Shown: positions 47,941-59,480 of the stretch, in pieces
Layout of the letters: the number at the start of each line of letters is the position of its first letter
Numbering within the stretch: position 1 is the first letter of the stretch
Source of the DNA: Climacium dendroides
Taxonomy: Eukaryota; Streptophyta; Bryopsida; Hypnales; Climaciaceae
Length of the DNA: 64,000 nucleotides
NCBI GenBank assembly: GCA_950106755.1
Contig: OX467090.1
Location: 20,685,092 to 20,749,091 of the forward strand
Direction of reading: 5' to 3'
Program-made: the position numbers and the translations under genes
The notes under the pieces: generated by a model
The model's input: only the letters and a program-made list of their open reading frames with translations
Told to the model about the DNA's origin: nothing
The model's database searches: none

Positions 47941-48067
47941 TATAGAGCTAAAATAGTGTTAGAATGTGTAATTAGTGTTCTAACACTAAGTAAACCTTGC
48001 AAATCACAATTAGTGTTAGTTCGGCTAATTAGTGTTGCCAACAATATTTACCAATTTTAGTGTAGTG

Positions 48068-49460
48068 TAAGGTGGAGTTGGGGGCCATTTTGGATAGTGA
48101 ACAACTTTATTTATAATATTGTGGAGGTGGGCAACCTTGTAGGTGGTCATTTTGAGGACACTTTCTTTTGTTTTCACTCCTTCTCTATGACATGTTTGGA
48201 TATTACTAATGTCATTTCTTATTGTGCATCAAATGGATTTTGGCCTCGCCTACATTACACTTTCAAGCTTCTTATACCTTGCATCTTTGAAATTTTGTAA
48301 CTAATTCACAATGCTTCCAAAAATTATGGAACTACTTACATTTTGATTCATAGTCCTTCACCAATATGCAAAAATTGTTGTTCATATTCTAAAGCATGTT
48401 GATTGTGCCACATAGCTCATTTATGGAATTTTAGGCGTAGTTATCTTACATTGGATAACTTATTGTCAACCTTTTGCAACACTAACCCTTTGTTACTAGC
48501 TCGAATAGAGTTCTTCTTAGCCTTTCATTGTCTCTAATATGAAGTTGTTTGAAGCAACCAATGAGAGTTGAAACATCTTGTACTTCAAGGATGTCCAATT
48601 AAAGTTACTCTAGTGTAAATAGTAGGTGTTTCTATGTTACCTAAACTTTGAAATTTGCAATATATTCACATAAATTTTACAATTTCACAACTAATTGCAT
48701 TCACTTTAGTTTTCATTTGTTGACATTACGATATGATATTTTTCCCAAATTGTGTTTAAATTGTTTGTTTGAAAAAAAAAAGTGTTTGTTTTAGATGCAG
48801 ATAGTACAAAAGCAGTCTTTGTTGGAAAAATGAATGAAAACTTGTTTATTCATCTGATAATTAGTGAGGATGTTCATCCCTAAAAAATGATACCATCTAA
48901 ATTTTTTGTAGCACTTCAACAATTTCATCCACCTAGAAAGAAGAATACATCTCCTAATACTCTGTCCAAGATCTTTGTATTCCTCATTGAGTCTTAAGAT
49001 CATTTCGCAAATCAACCTCAAATTAAAGCAATTGCTTAGTGGGCATGGTTCCTAGTATTAACTACATTAGGGAAGGAGCATGTTTGACAAAAAATAATTT
49101 TATTTTGTTCAACCAAAAAAATTGAAAATGATTGAACACATTGATTATTTGAGCGCTTTCCCATTGAAAAGTGCTGATTTTTTTTGGGTAGGGAATCTTG
49201 GATAAAATATTCTTGCTTTTCAGTGGATGGAATCGCCACTTTGCTACCAAATCTAAGACAACGTTGTTCTATTTGGGATGAATGTACATTATGTTGGATG
49301 AACAAATGAAATTTCATCCATGGATTGCAAGCTTCATCCACTTCCATGGATGTAAATTCCTTCATCCTTCCAGTGATTGTTGCTTTCTGCACTGCCTAAA
49401 ATAAATGAAAAAAAATAAAACAAACAAACTTGGGTCTTCCTCCAAAAGGCATCTTTTTTT
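48068..49460. other. AT-rich intergenic DNA
   Basis: It starts with the right part of the repeat interrupted by the CACTA element (to about 48130). No gene is supported after that. Confidence 0.45.
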
Positions 49461-49640
49461 TTCCAAAATGTGCTCACGTGGGGCTTCTGCTCGCCCCACG
49501 TGGACCATGTTCGAACAGAGAATCTATGTGGGCACCGTAGCTTCCTAAAGGGAACGAGGAACGGGGAACGGGGAACGGGGAACCCCGGGGAGCATGAGGT
49601 GGACGAATGGCATAATGCCAAGTGTGGGTCAGTTCCAGTC
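49461..49640. other. GC-rich island with G-box palindrome and 8-bp tandem repeat
   Basis: CACGTGGGGC (49475-49484) and GCCCCACGTG (49493-49502) form a perfect inverted pair, each holding a CACGTG G-box. Around 49555-49580, GGAACGGG is repeated about three to four times. The island stands alone in AT-rich DNA with no gene nearby. Confidence 0.6.
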
Positions 49641-49899
49641 TCCTTTGGGCTCAGTCATGCTGTAAGCCTCTCACACCATGACTTTCGGGTGCAATTTTTT
49701 TTTGGTTTTTGGAGGAGCACCTTGACCACATAAAAATAAAGATAAAAATAAAAAAATCTACTAATTCGGTGGAATATGCTTTGGGTATAAATGTAAAATG
49801 GAAAAGCCTATCTTCTGCTCCACAGATTTTACATGTATTCCTGGCCAGAAAATTTTTCAAGTGAAAAGAAATTTCAATTGGCAAACACAAAATCACGGA

Positions 49900-50167
49900 G
49901 AACAGTAAATCCGGTCTACGAAGTGGGCCCCGCAGGATGGATTTACCCCCGGGGAAAACACTGAGTTTTATAAAAAAAAAATCCACACACGATAAAATTT
50001 GCAATTTTTGAGTTCATATTTGCAATTAGAGACCCCAAATTAGCTAGGAGAAGTCTAGAATGTATCCTAGACACAACTCAAAATAAGGGGACTTTTTTAA
50101 ACTTCTATCCTAGGAGAACCCAAAAATTACCCTGTTGGGCCTACATCGGTGGGTAGGATCTAGTGTC
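49900..50167. mobile_element. MITE with GAACACTAAA-type ends, copy 2
   Basis: About 268 bp, similar to 44273-44532 along its length (CGAAGTGGGCCCC near the left, CCTGTTGGGCC near the right, TTGCAATTAGAGACCCC in the middle). Its ends are more diverged (GAACAGTAAATCC and GGATCTAGTGTC). Confidence 0.7.
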
Positions 50168-50750
50168 ATGCCAAAACTACTCCAATCCTCAATTTCAATT
50201 AGGCTTCCATGGCATTCTTTTTGATATTGGTATGAAAAAGGTAAGGCTACACTTAATTCCGTCCCAATAAGCAATTGAGCGTTGTTCATATTATTCAGGT
50301 GTTTGATTTTTTTTGCTGGAAGTCAAAAAAGTATTTTGGATCTCTCTTTAAGCATATTTTGGACAACATATGAGTAAAGTATGAGTTTTCAAAGTATTGA
50401 AAATATGTGCATCGAAAAGCATTCCTACATTATTATGCATAGAGGTGTACATTTTAGGCAAGAATGTATAGGTGCAACTATTGTATCCTAAAGATTTTTT
50501 TCTATCTATTAAAAGCATAGCTACCCTTCTTTGCCAAGGAGCTTGCTATAAATAGTTGTATGTATGTCCATCCAATATCTACCTTAGACGCAACAATAGG
50601 GAAGAAGCCATCATCCTCTTAGAAATGTGAGCCTATGCCTAGGAAGATACAAAGTTGAAAATAACTCATAGAATTGTGAAAAATCTTGGGTATTGACTAA
50701 ATCTTCTTATTGTCTTTCAATTTAAGAGAGGAAACTATTTTATTTAATCC

Positions 50751-51730
50751 TTAACCCTAGAAGGCCCAAGGCCATTTCAGGTATGAAAACATCCTTGCTT
50801 TTCAAGCCTTATAAGTCTATATCTTGCTAAGGTATGAAAATCTCAACTATACAATCTTGAAATGTACATATTGTAGATGATGTGAATCAAATTTGGAGTC
50901 ATTTGACCGCACGGATTGAAAGATTATAATGTTTTAGTGTTGAAAAAAGATGCTGAAATTTTCCTAAAAACACATTTGGAGGTGAAATTTGATTTCTAAA
51001 CCTACTTACATGAAAAAAATTTAAACTAAAATTGCTTTGAAATCAACATACAAACTCATTGGTAGAAAAAAAATTCATGAAAGTGACTCATTGTGTTTGC
51101 AAAATGACTTTGAAATGTCAAAAAAATAGCCCAAAAGGGTGCAAAAAACACATCTAAGGCTGAACCTACTTCTACTAAAATGCTTCTTAGTCACTCGTTA
51201 CTTCTTTCATTAACACAAAATTTTAGCCACACAAACTAAGCAAGTATGCACAACTTTCCCAAAAGAAAAATTTCAAAATGGACACAGTATGAAGAAGTAA
51301 CAAGCCACCGAAGTGCATACTAACCAAAAAATGTTAGGGTTTTGAACTTCAAATTGCTTCCAAGCATTCAAAACAACTTGGATTGCTATGAAATTTTTAC
51401 CACAATAACTAGACTTCTAGAGGAACAAAATCCAACAACTTTTATTGAAAACAAACATTGGATGAAGGAGATACAAGCCTTCAAAGTTACAGCCATGACA
51501 ATGCAGTGTGTTGAACTCAAACTCAAACTGTGAACTTTGAATGGCTTTCACAAACTCAATTTGTCTTGGATTGATCTGAAAATTCTACTACACAAACTAG
51601 ACTAGTACGTGCAACTTTTCCAACAAGTTTTATTAAATTTGGTCATTGTATGCAAAAGTTATAGCACTTTGAATTGTACTTCCAAACTATGAACGGTCAG
51701 AATTTGTCCCCTTGGGCGGTCTAGGGTTAA
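50751..51730. mobile_element. TTAA-flanked element, long subfamily, diverged member
   Basis: 980 bp from TTAA to TTAA. The left end is TTAACCCTAGAAGGCCCAAG and the right end CCCCTTGGGCGGTCTAGGGTTAA in part, inverted with a few mismatches. The CCCTAGAA start resembles known piggyBac termini. The interior is AT-rich with no transposase frame. Confidence 0.75.
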
Positions 51731-51972
51731 ACAACATTCCCTTGCTTGGTGGGTAGCCTAAGGGAAAATCAAAAGTCTCCTTAAATTAAGGCTTAGGTTC
51801 TATTGTTTGTTCTAAAATTTGTTCGTTTAGGGCATGCAAACCTAGTTGCACTAATGCTTGGCAAGCCATATTTACTAAGTGGTTCTGTAGGTTGAAACAT
51901 TCCAAATGAATGCAAAAGTCACTTTTTGACAATGGTTCGCTAAAACTGAGTCAAAGGGGCTTGATTTGTCAT

Positions 51973-52204
51973 TTAACCTCAAAGTGATTGTTGAGATCAT
52001 CCTTAGGATACCATGTGAATTATTGGCTTAAAAAAATACAAATGTACTCATTGGAAGTCAACTATTGTAGAAGACCTCTTCTTTTTATATCAAAATTTTG
52101 AGGATGAATAGTTGTACTTTTGTTCTATGTTTTAAATAGAAGGATTTTCTATCATTTGTTAGACAAAAAGTAGCCACAACATCCTTTAAAGGTTACATAG
52201 GTTA
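51973..52204. mobile_element. TTAA-type MITE, short subfamily, decayed copy
   Basis: The interior GAGGATGAATAGTTGTACTT and TGTAGAAGACCTC match the 3650 and 43031 copies. The right end is altered (TTTAAAGGTTACATAGGTTAA). Confidence 0.55.
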
Positions 52205-53754
52205 AACCATATCATAGTTCATGAGCTTGAAAGAAATGGTCATGGGTACAAGATATGTAATTTCATATCTAAAAAAATAAAAAAATTTATTCATATTTAA
52301 AAACGAAAAAGAGGATTTTGAAGTTTGACACATAGTCATTGGTTGCATCCTTAATATAACATTCAAATAGTAGAATAGTAAAGTTTAACTATTTGTATTC
52401 TAGGTGTCCATAAATGACTCCTCTAAAAGTAACTATTTAAGGACTGATCCACCTTTTTCATGGAGGGCTATGGATGGAAAGATTTTTAGTTCATTTTTAA
52501 GAGAAAGAAAAATAGATGCACAATGTAACCCAATTGGTTTTGTATTTTCTATGCATTATTGAATTAATTTCGATCTTTCAAAGATCTATATTATAGGTAC
52601 TTATTTATGATTGTAGGTTTGTCAAATTTTATCTACATAAGGTACATGCATCCAAATGTAAGAGGAGTCATTTATGGACACCTAGGATAAGCCCTAAACT
52701 AAAGCGCAAGTGGATCCAATGTTGATAGGTGAGTTTCCATGAATGTATCACAATGATGGGGGCAAATTTTAGGTTGGACAATAAAATGAGGAAGATGCAA
52801 GTTTAGGATTTGTTACTTTTGGGTGTTTACTTTGGAATTACTCCATTGTCTACAATAGGTGCATCAACACTTGCTTTCACAAATTAATATTATATTCATA
52901 CAAACTCAAAAAAACATTAAACCAATTTCGTTGATTTCCTGAACCATTTCCTAATAAAAGTACATTTTATTTTGTACCTACCCTCAAGTTTTGCAAATCT
53001 TGAATGAATGTCACATTTAGGTGCTTCTACCTTACAACTTGTAATGAGATGTGAAGAAACCAAGGATAATAATTGGCTCTAGCAATAAAGAGGTCCATTT
53101 GAAAACCATCTCATATCTCATATTCATTCAATAGCTAATTATAGGAGCAATTTGAAGAAAAAGATTGCTTTTAGAACAAACTACTGTATGTCGCTAAAAT
53201 GACCTTTCACAATGACTTTCTTTCACAAGTAAAACTTGACCTAGGAAACAGCGATGAGAGGATACAGCGGAAGTTTGTTGAAAACCGAAGATTGCTTTCC
53301 TTCGTACATGAATGTGTGCCGTTTACATGGACATAGGTATGGAACATGCCTTCTCGCTATCAGATAGTTGGCAAGCTTCTACCCTAGAAAACACAAACAT
53401 GTCCAATCCACGCTAGTGCTCCTTTGTCAGGCCAATTTATAAGACCTCCAGATGAGAACAAAGAAAGTGAGAAGGGATCAGATCCAGCACTGGCACCAGG
53501 CTGAAGGAATTGCCATTCGGGCGAGGCACCGCAGATCTCAAGTGATTTACAAGTGCCGAGGACAATTATTCTCAAAATTCACCTCAAATATATCAGCGAC
53601 AACCGGAATCGGTCATTGCTAGCCAGGCTGATCCCTCATATCAGCCTCGTGAGAAATTCAGCATCTAGGAGAAAGAATAATACTCAATGATTGAGGTACA
53701 TATTCTCTTCGCAGCATAACCCAGTTTCAAGTGCTCGATCCCAAATGCTGCAAC
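52205..53754. other. Intergenic DNA downstream of the RHIP1-like gene
   Basis: AT-rich to about 53200, then more mixed. The last few hundred bases probably hold the 3' untranslated region of the minus-strand RHIP1-like gene. No other gene is seen. Confidence 0.4.
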
Positions 53755-56700
53755 TTAAACTGAGATTCCATAACCTGCAATTTTTGAAACCCGTTTATCC
53801 AAACCATTTCGCTGTTGTTTGGCTTCAGAGGTCATGGCTGCGACCTGGAGGCAATATACTTCAGTCAACATGTGCACTGTAAATTGAAACATGTAATATT
53901 TTCCTCAACAATTTAGAAGATGATTCTACAGTTCACACTGGTACCGGTAATCTAGAAATACAACTTTTAGCCAAGAAAAGACATATGGAGCTTGTCATAC
54001 CTCTGCTCGCAAACGCAACGCATCCCTACCCGGAAGATCACGCAAGTTATCCATAAGCCCTACAAGGACTCAACGTTGTATATCGTCAAAACTCACACAT
54101 TACCAATTGGTAAGGCAACCCACTACTGTCAAGTTCATAGGCGACACCGTCCAAGGATGGTTGGTCAACAAACAGCGGCTTAAGAGACTTTCCAATTGGC
54201 ACCAGAGAAAACAAGAAGATTTCTAACGCGGAATCATCCTGAGACCTGAAACACATCTTGATATCTTGACATCTTGAAACAAACTCATAAATTAGCGTGG
54301 ATCAAAATCCCGTAGAATCATGTAAATTGTTGATGTGTGAAGTGATTCACTTTTCTTGGTCTCATTCTAAAAGCATAACCGAGGAAAAACAATAATATCG
54401 TTATGCATAATACCCCTAGCAGATGATTCAGTTTTGTAGGCGCTCCTCGAGAGGCTGTTTAGCTGAGTTCCTGTATTTCTGCCACAAGTCGTGGAATATC
54501 AGATCTCATGCAAGAACATCTTTGTTATCGGTAAATCATGACCAGGACAATTGTGCTCGACAGGTTTCAAACAGTCGTTGAATCTACATTGAGAAGTGGT
54601 GTGCCTAGGATACCATTTTTCGTCTCAAACAACAATAAGAATAATCCTCAGCAGAGTAAAATTTCTTACTTTAGTTTATTCCTTCCTCGGAGGAGCTCCT
54701 CTTCTGCAAGCTTTGCTCTCTCCTGAAACAAACTCAAGAGTTAGGTTGGAGAGAAATTCAGTGAAAAATAACATTGGTAGCATCTTTCATCTGAATATCC
54801 TCTTTGCTAAACCAATTTATTGTTCATTTTGACTTAGGTGACAACCCCTCATTTGATGAACAAAAACACGTAGTAAGGACGTTACCTCAAGCTTCTTCGT
54901 TTCATTTCTCAATATATCTACTGTTTGGCGCATCTCCTTCACCTTCGTCTCTGCGCGAGCAAGTAGTGCCTGTGACATAGATAAAGAAAATCAGACAAGT
55001 CATACCAATGCAAATGCCATCATAATCGTCTTCTAAGGAAGTTCTAAAAAGTACAGCATGCAGATCCCAAAGGTAACATCTTGTCCCTTGGTCATTTCGG
55101 TGTGATATATTGACTCAGCCATTGAACAGTAAAGCGGGAAATACTTGTGAGATACCTGTTCGCTCTGGAAACGCCCGATAGTATGGCGATACAAAAACCG
55201 CCTAGGTGCTGCAAAGGACATATATTCGACGACATCAAAAATGGGACGTGGTCGCTACTAACATGCATCTCGCATCACACTAAAAGTATAAGCTTCATAG
55301 TTGTCACTAAAGGACAAGATCACTGATTGTCAGATTGACACTAAATTGAAAAATTACAGGTGAAGTGACTTGCCAATGCTTACTAGCGGAACCTGTAATT
55401 ACACAATACTAGGGTGCACTAAATAGAGAAAGAAACAGACTGGAACATGATAACCTAAGAAGTCGGAGCATAATCTCAGCTTTCTAAACGACAATCTCCT
55501 AGAATATCAACATTATGTCTCGTATTCGTAAGACTTGCCATATGCCAATCTCTTTAGAATATCTAAGTGTAAATTCAAAACGTAGAACAGAATCCAATAG
55601 GACAGAAAGATGCATCGTACAGCAAAGAGCATGACATACTTCTCAAAGCAAGGATTGCCGTAACCCCAAGAATTCCATAAGTTGTGTTTGGATTTTGAGC
55701 AGCTACATGCACGCCATCTGCACCATAATAGACATCGAGTCACTTGGTCATTCTCCGACACCGACAACAACCATGCATGCATATGATCAAACGGCAAGAA
55801 TATCCATCGCTGGAAACTAAGTAGGTGCCTCAAACACCATCCCCCGTAAACTTTGCAAAATACAGAAACAAATAACCGTGTATTCAATCAAATATTAGAA
55901 TGATCATCATGAAAAAACACAAACGCCAATAAGTTGTTGCGACATGGGTTGCCATGCCGACAACTACCCTGCTTATGATATTTACGTGATTCTAAACATG
56001 AACCAATGTGGTGAAAATCCACCCGTCTGCTCAAATAAACTGGCTCTCAAAACCACATGACGATTGTAACATCATTTGAGAAAGAAGAGGCACAAGCCAA
56101 TACCTTTGAGCTTCTTGAAGAAGAGACCTTCGTAGTGGAAATATTCTTGCTTAACTCTATTGCCAAGTTTCTGCAAATGCACAGAATCCAAAATCTTCTC
56201 TTAGTGTCCTGGAAGGAGGAATCTAGTGTTACTACCTTCACAGGCATACGTACATATTGACAAAAATAAATAACGGAACTCATCCTCAATCGCACCGTCT
56301 CATCTCGTGTAATTTATACTGAGTGACATTAAATAAGAAGTACAGCCAAAAATTCTCAACAATGGCAATCTAGACGAACATCTAAGAGAGACGTCAAATA
56401 AGAAGTAAGCGAATCCAAGTCTTCCAGCGTATTCATATCAGCATGTCGCAAAGAAAGCTCCACCAACCTTATTACTAGATTCTTGCGATCATCCAGACGA
56501 AACCTAATCTCTCGCAATTGGCTGAAAACTATATTTAACACCGAGAAAGGTCGACCACTAATGTGACACCAGACACCTCAACATTGTACACATTCCACTC
56601 TTTCCTTCACGAATTTTGTCAGCTCAATTACGAATTTTTGCACAAAGGCATCTAAGAATCACGGAGATAGAGGAAACCCTAAAAGAAGATCCGCGACATT

Positions 56701-57809
56701 ATTAAATTTCAAAGATGATTTCGAGATCCATCACGTAGCATCACCATTCTAGTGATCTGCCAAATTCGGAAATCCCTTCCACCAAAAGTACAAAGACACT
56801 AGTCACAGAGTTCGCAAAGTAATGAGGCACTAAATTTTTTTGTACAGAGCTTCGTCAGTAGCAATAGATTTCAGCTGCATCATGATCATCTGCATTGCGA
56901 CTAAGGCCTGCGGCCTTAGTAACAGAACAGGGAGGCGAATAAACGGTAATAGGCTATACTATTTCCAAATCATAGATCATCGCTCCAACCACGATGGAAT
57001 TACAGCTTAGATAGAGGTCAGGAAAATGCACGAAACCCTACAATCACCAATCTGCTGCAAATGTAACCCTAGGGTTTTAAGCTGCCGAATCTTTCGCCCC
57101 AGAAAAAAAACACGCCCAAATCCAGCACCACTGATTGCACAAAGCATCGTAATTAGCAATACATTTCAGCTGCAGCATTATCAGCCCTATCTGCATTCCG
57201 ACTAAGTCTCAAATTGCCATCGTGACAAAGCAGGGGACGACCAATAGGTTATTCCACGATGGAATTACAGCTAAATTTGAGAGATTAAAAATGCAAGAAA
57301 CCTTACGATCGCCAACACGCTGCAAATGCGCCAACTAGGGTTTTGAGTTGAGCTGCCGCGGAATCTGCATTCCGTGTAAGTCCTAGACTGCCATACTCAC
57401 AAAACAGGGGACGAGTAATGCATCGCAATAGGCTATTCCGTTTTCCAAATCGCAGATCGCTGCAACGGAATTATAGTTTAATTGGAGAGAGGAAGAGGAA
57501 AATGCAGTGTGATGACGACCCTACGATCGTCATCACACTGCAAATGCGCTTCCTAGGGTTTTGAGTTGAGCTGCCGTCCCTCAAATCCATCCCTAAATCC
57601 ACTCCCACGGCACATCATAAATTCCGATTGCGCACCTGAGCTGTTTCGAAATGGTGCGAGGAAGCGTCCTGCAAGTGGTTGATCTGCACGCGCGCCGTTT
57701 TGATGGCCTCGTCGGTGGAGCTCAGCGCCTTCTGGCCCATGCTCTGCGCCTGCGCCGTATAGAAGCTCCAGGAGTCATCGGTGGAGGGCTTGTCGTCGTC
57801 GTGCCCCAT
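53755..57809 (-). CDS. RHIP1: RHIP1-like coiled-coil protein (homologue of Arabidopsis At4g26410)
   Basis: Nine exons join in frame: 57809-57636, 56170-56104, 55717-55640, 55208-55156, 54969-54886, 54722-54670, 54478-54414, 54059-54001 and 53844-53755, giving 240 residues. The start MGHDDDKPSTDDSWSFYTAQ is acidic. A short hydrophobic segment (TTYGILGVTAILALR, about 92-106) precedes the hallmark PRRFLYRHTIGRF. A charged helical coiled coil follows (ETKVKEMRQTVDILRNE, KLAEEELLRGRNKL), then SLSRSAYKTE, LRDLPGRDALRLRAE and the conserved end VSKIAGYGISV. Exon order and end match Arabidopsis RHIP1, reported to bind the RGS1 regulator and hexokinase 1 in glucose signalling. That role here is inferred. 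Intron 1 (1.46 kb) carries a tandem array and a perfect hairpin. Confidence 0.92.
56896..57580. repeat. ~230-bp tandem repeat in intron 1 of the RHIP1-like gene
   Basis: Three degenerate units share ATAGGCTAT, GATGGAATTACAG, AAATGCAAGAAACC-like and CTAGGGTTTTGAGTTGAGCT motifs. The array lies just after the first exon. Confidence 0.75.
57504..57541. repeat. Perfect 15-bp hairpin in RHIP1 intron 1
   Basis: GCAGTGTGATGACGA and TCGTCATCACACTGC are exact inverted arms around an 8-base loop (CCCTACGA). Only one unit of the tandem array has this structure. Confidence 0.85.
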
Positions 57810-57974
57810 GGCCAAGAGGAAGACGGGGAAGAGGGCTTTGTTGAAATGAGCGTCGTCAGCGAGACGGAGCTTCTCCTTTGTTCTTTTCGTCGTCTCTCTC
57901 CTCTCGCTGTGTTTTCTGAGGCCCCCTTGGCCTTTAAACCCTAAATGCCTGAGGCACCAAATTCTGGTGTCCAC

Positions 57975-58543
57975 AATACTTTGATAAATAAAACTTAAAA
58001 AAAAAAAAAAATAGTTTTTTTATTTTTTAAGTAGATTATAGATATTTTTCACAAATTCTTTTTGAAGTCTAGTTTTAGCATCAAAAATCTGATTTTATAA
58101 ATGATTGACTGTGATTTTTCTATTCAAGCTTTTGTGCAAGGGTGTCTACTACAATCTTGACTTTCCATTTAAAAATTTATTTTGAAAATATGGATAGTAG
58201 ATTTTGAGAAGCCATAAATTAATTGGGGTTGTGTATGTTGGGCCCTTCAACCTCGTATTTTTTTGGTGACCAGTTTTTTTAGATTTGACATGCAAAAAGA
58301 GAGCTCAAAGATTTTTATAGTTTTAACACCTTTATGATCAAACATTATTATAATCTTTCAATTCTTAAGTGATATTGTTGTGTTTTCTTTTCCTATGTGA
58401 TCTCTAACATGTCTAATTTAAATTTGTATGGTTACAATTAAAAGAATATTGATAAAACTTATCAAAATGTTGACTTTTGTTCAACTTTGAGCAAATTCAT
58501 AGGATCTTAATTAAAACAAGCCTTGGGCATTTAGGGGTTAAGC
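57975..58543. other. AT-rich DNA ending in a TTAA-element terminus
   Basis: No gene is seen. The right end reads CCTTGGGCATTTAGGGGTTAA (to 58541), the terminus of another long-subfamily TTAA element whose left end was not found. Confidence 0.5.
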
Positions 58544-59480
58544 TTAACCCGTAAAGGACCAAGGCCTTCTTTCTGCTAAAAAAACACTCAAAACTGCCAT
58601 TTCTGTAGCAAAGAGTAAAAAAATTTGAAAATTATTTTTTTTGCACATCCAATTGTAGGATATTATACCTTACTAGTATGGAAATGTGTGGAAAAAATTT
58701 CAGAAACTTTGACCACATAGATTAAAAGATATTTGCGTTTAAAGTGAAAAATAAATAAAATTTCAGCACCTTGCTGGACTGGATTATTTGACTTTGAACT
58801 TTTTTAACTTAAATTTTTTGCACTACAAAGTTTTGAGCTTTAAATTCTTATTGTAGGAAATTGAGTTGAGAGTCTAGGGAAAAAGAAATTTAAAAAATAA
58901 ATAAATTTCATTCTTAAAAAAATTGTTAAGTAGAAGTAGGTATGAGAATGAAGGAAAATCTAAATTATTAATATCTTTAAGATGGAATTAAAATGCACTA
59001 ATCCCAATGGTGAGATTGTTCTAGCAAGCAAACAAAATCATGAAAAAAAAATTTCAAAAAAATTGTAAAAATTGCATTCAAAAATGAATTCTATAAGTTA
59101 TTTTTTCAGGAAGATGCTCTAACTACCCAATAAACAAGATTGTCCATAACTTTCTCATAATAAGTCCAAATGGAATGAATAAAAGCTTCCCATGCAGACA
59201 AAAATATAATCTACAAGGGGAAAAAATTCAAAAAAAAAAATTCAAAATTTTGCAATTTTTTTTTGCTGCCCGGACTGCCCCCATCCCCTATTTTGAGCTT
59301 ATTTGGTCATAACTTTTGTTTCCAGGCACCAAATGTGAAAAAAATTATATTCCCACAAAGCTCATCAGTTTTTCTATCTTCAAAAAAAGTTTCAAAAAAT
59401 CATGACAAAATTTCAGCCCGTAGGTACCTACCCGAAATCCAATTTGTCCCCCAAAGGGAAAATGGTCCTTTAGGGGTTAA
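58544..59480. mobile_element. TTAA-flanked element, long subfamily, copy 2
   Basis: 937 bp, same orientation and close to identical to 26087-27028 (shared AAGGCCTT, CTTACTAGTATGGAA and CTGCCCGGACTGCCCCC segments). Left end TTAACCCGTAAAGGACCA, right end TGGTCCTTTAGGGGTTAA. The good match between copies 32 kb apart suggests fairly recent spread. No transposase frame. Confidence 0.85.

Larger units (their letters stand above)
47437..48067. mobile_element. CACTA-type non-autonomous element carrying a nested insertion
   Basis: The left end CACTACACTAAAATTGGTAA and the right end TTACCAATTTTAGTGTAGTG are exact 20-bp inverted repeats. The flanks read GAA on the left and TAA on the right, so the 3-bp target duplication is imperfect. 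The interior holds AGTGTT/AACACT repeats, an array of about 28-bp units and the nested foldback at 47774. The related uninterrupted segment at 45950-46105 marks the insertion point. Confidence 0.85.

Noticed and set aside
57651..57944. 97-codon plus-strand frame
   Set aside because: Antisense to the first exon of the RHIP1-like gene, whose own frame has clear family support.
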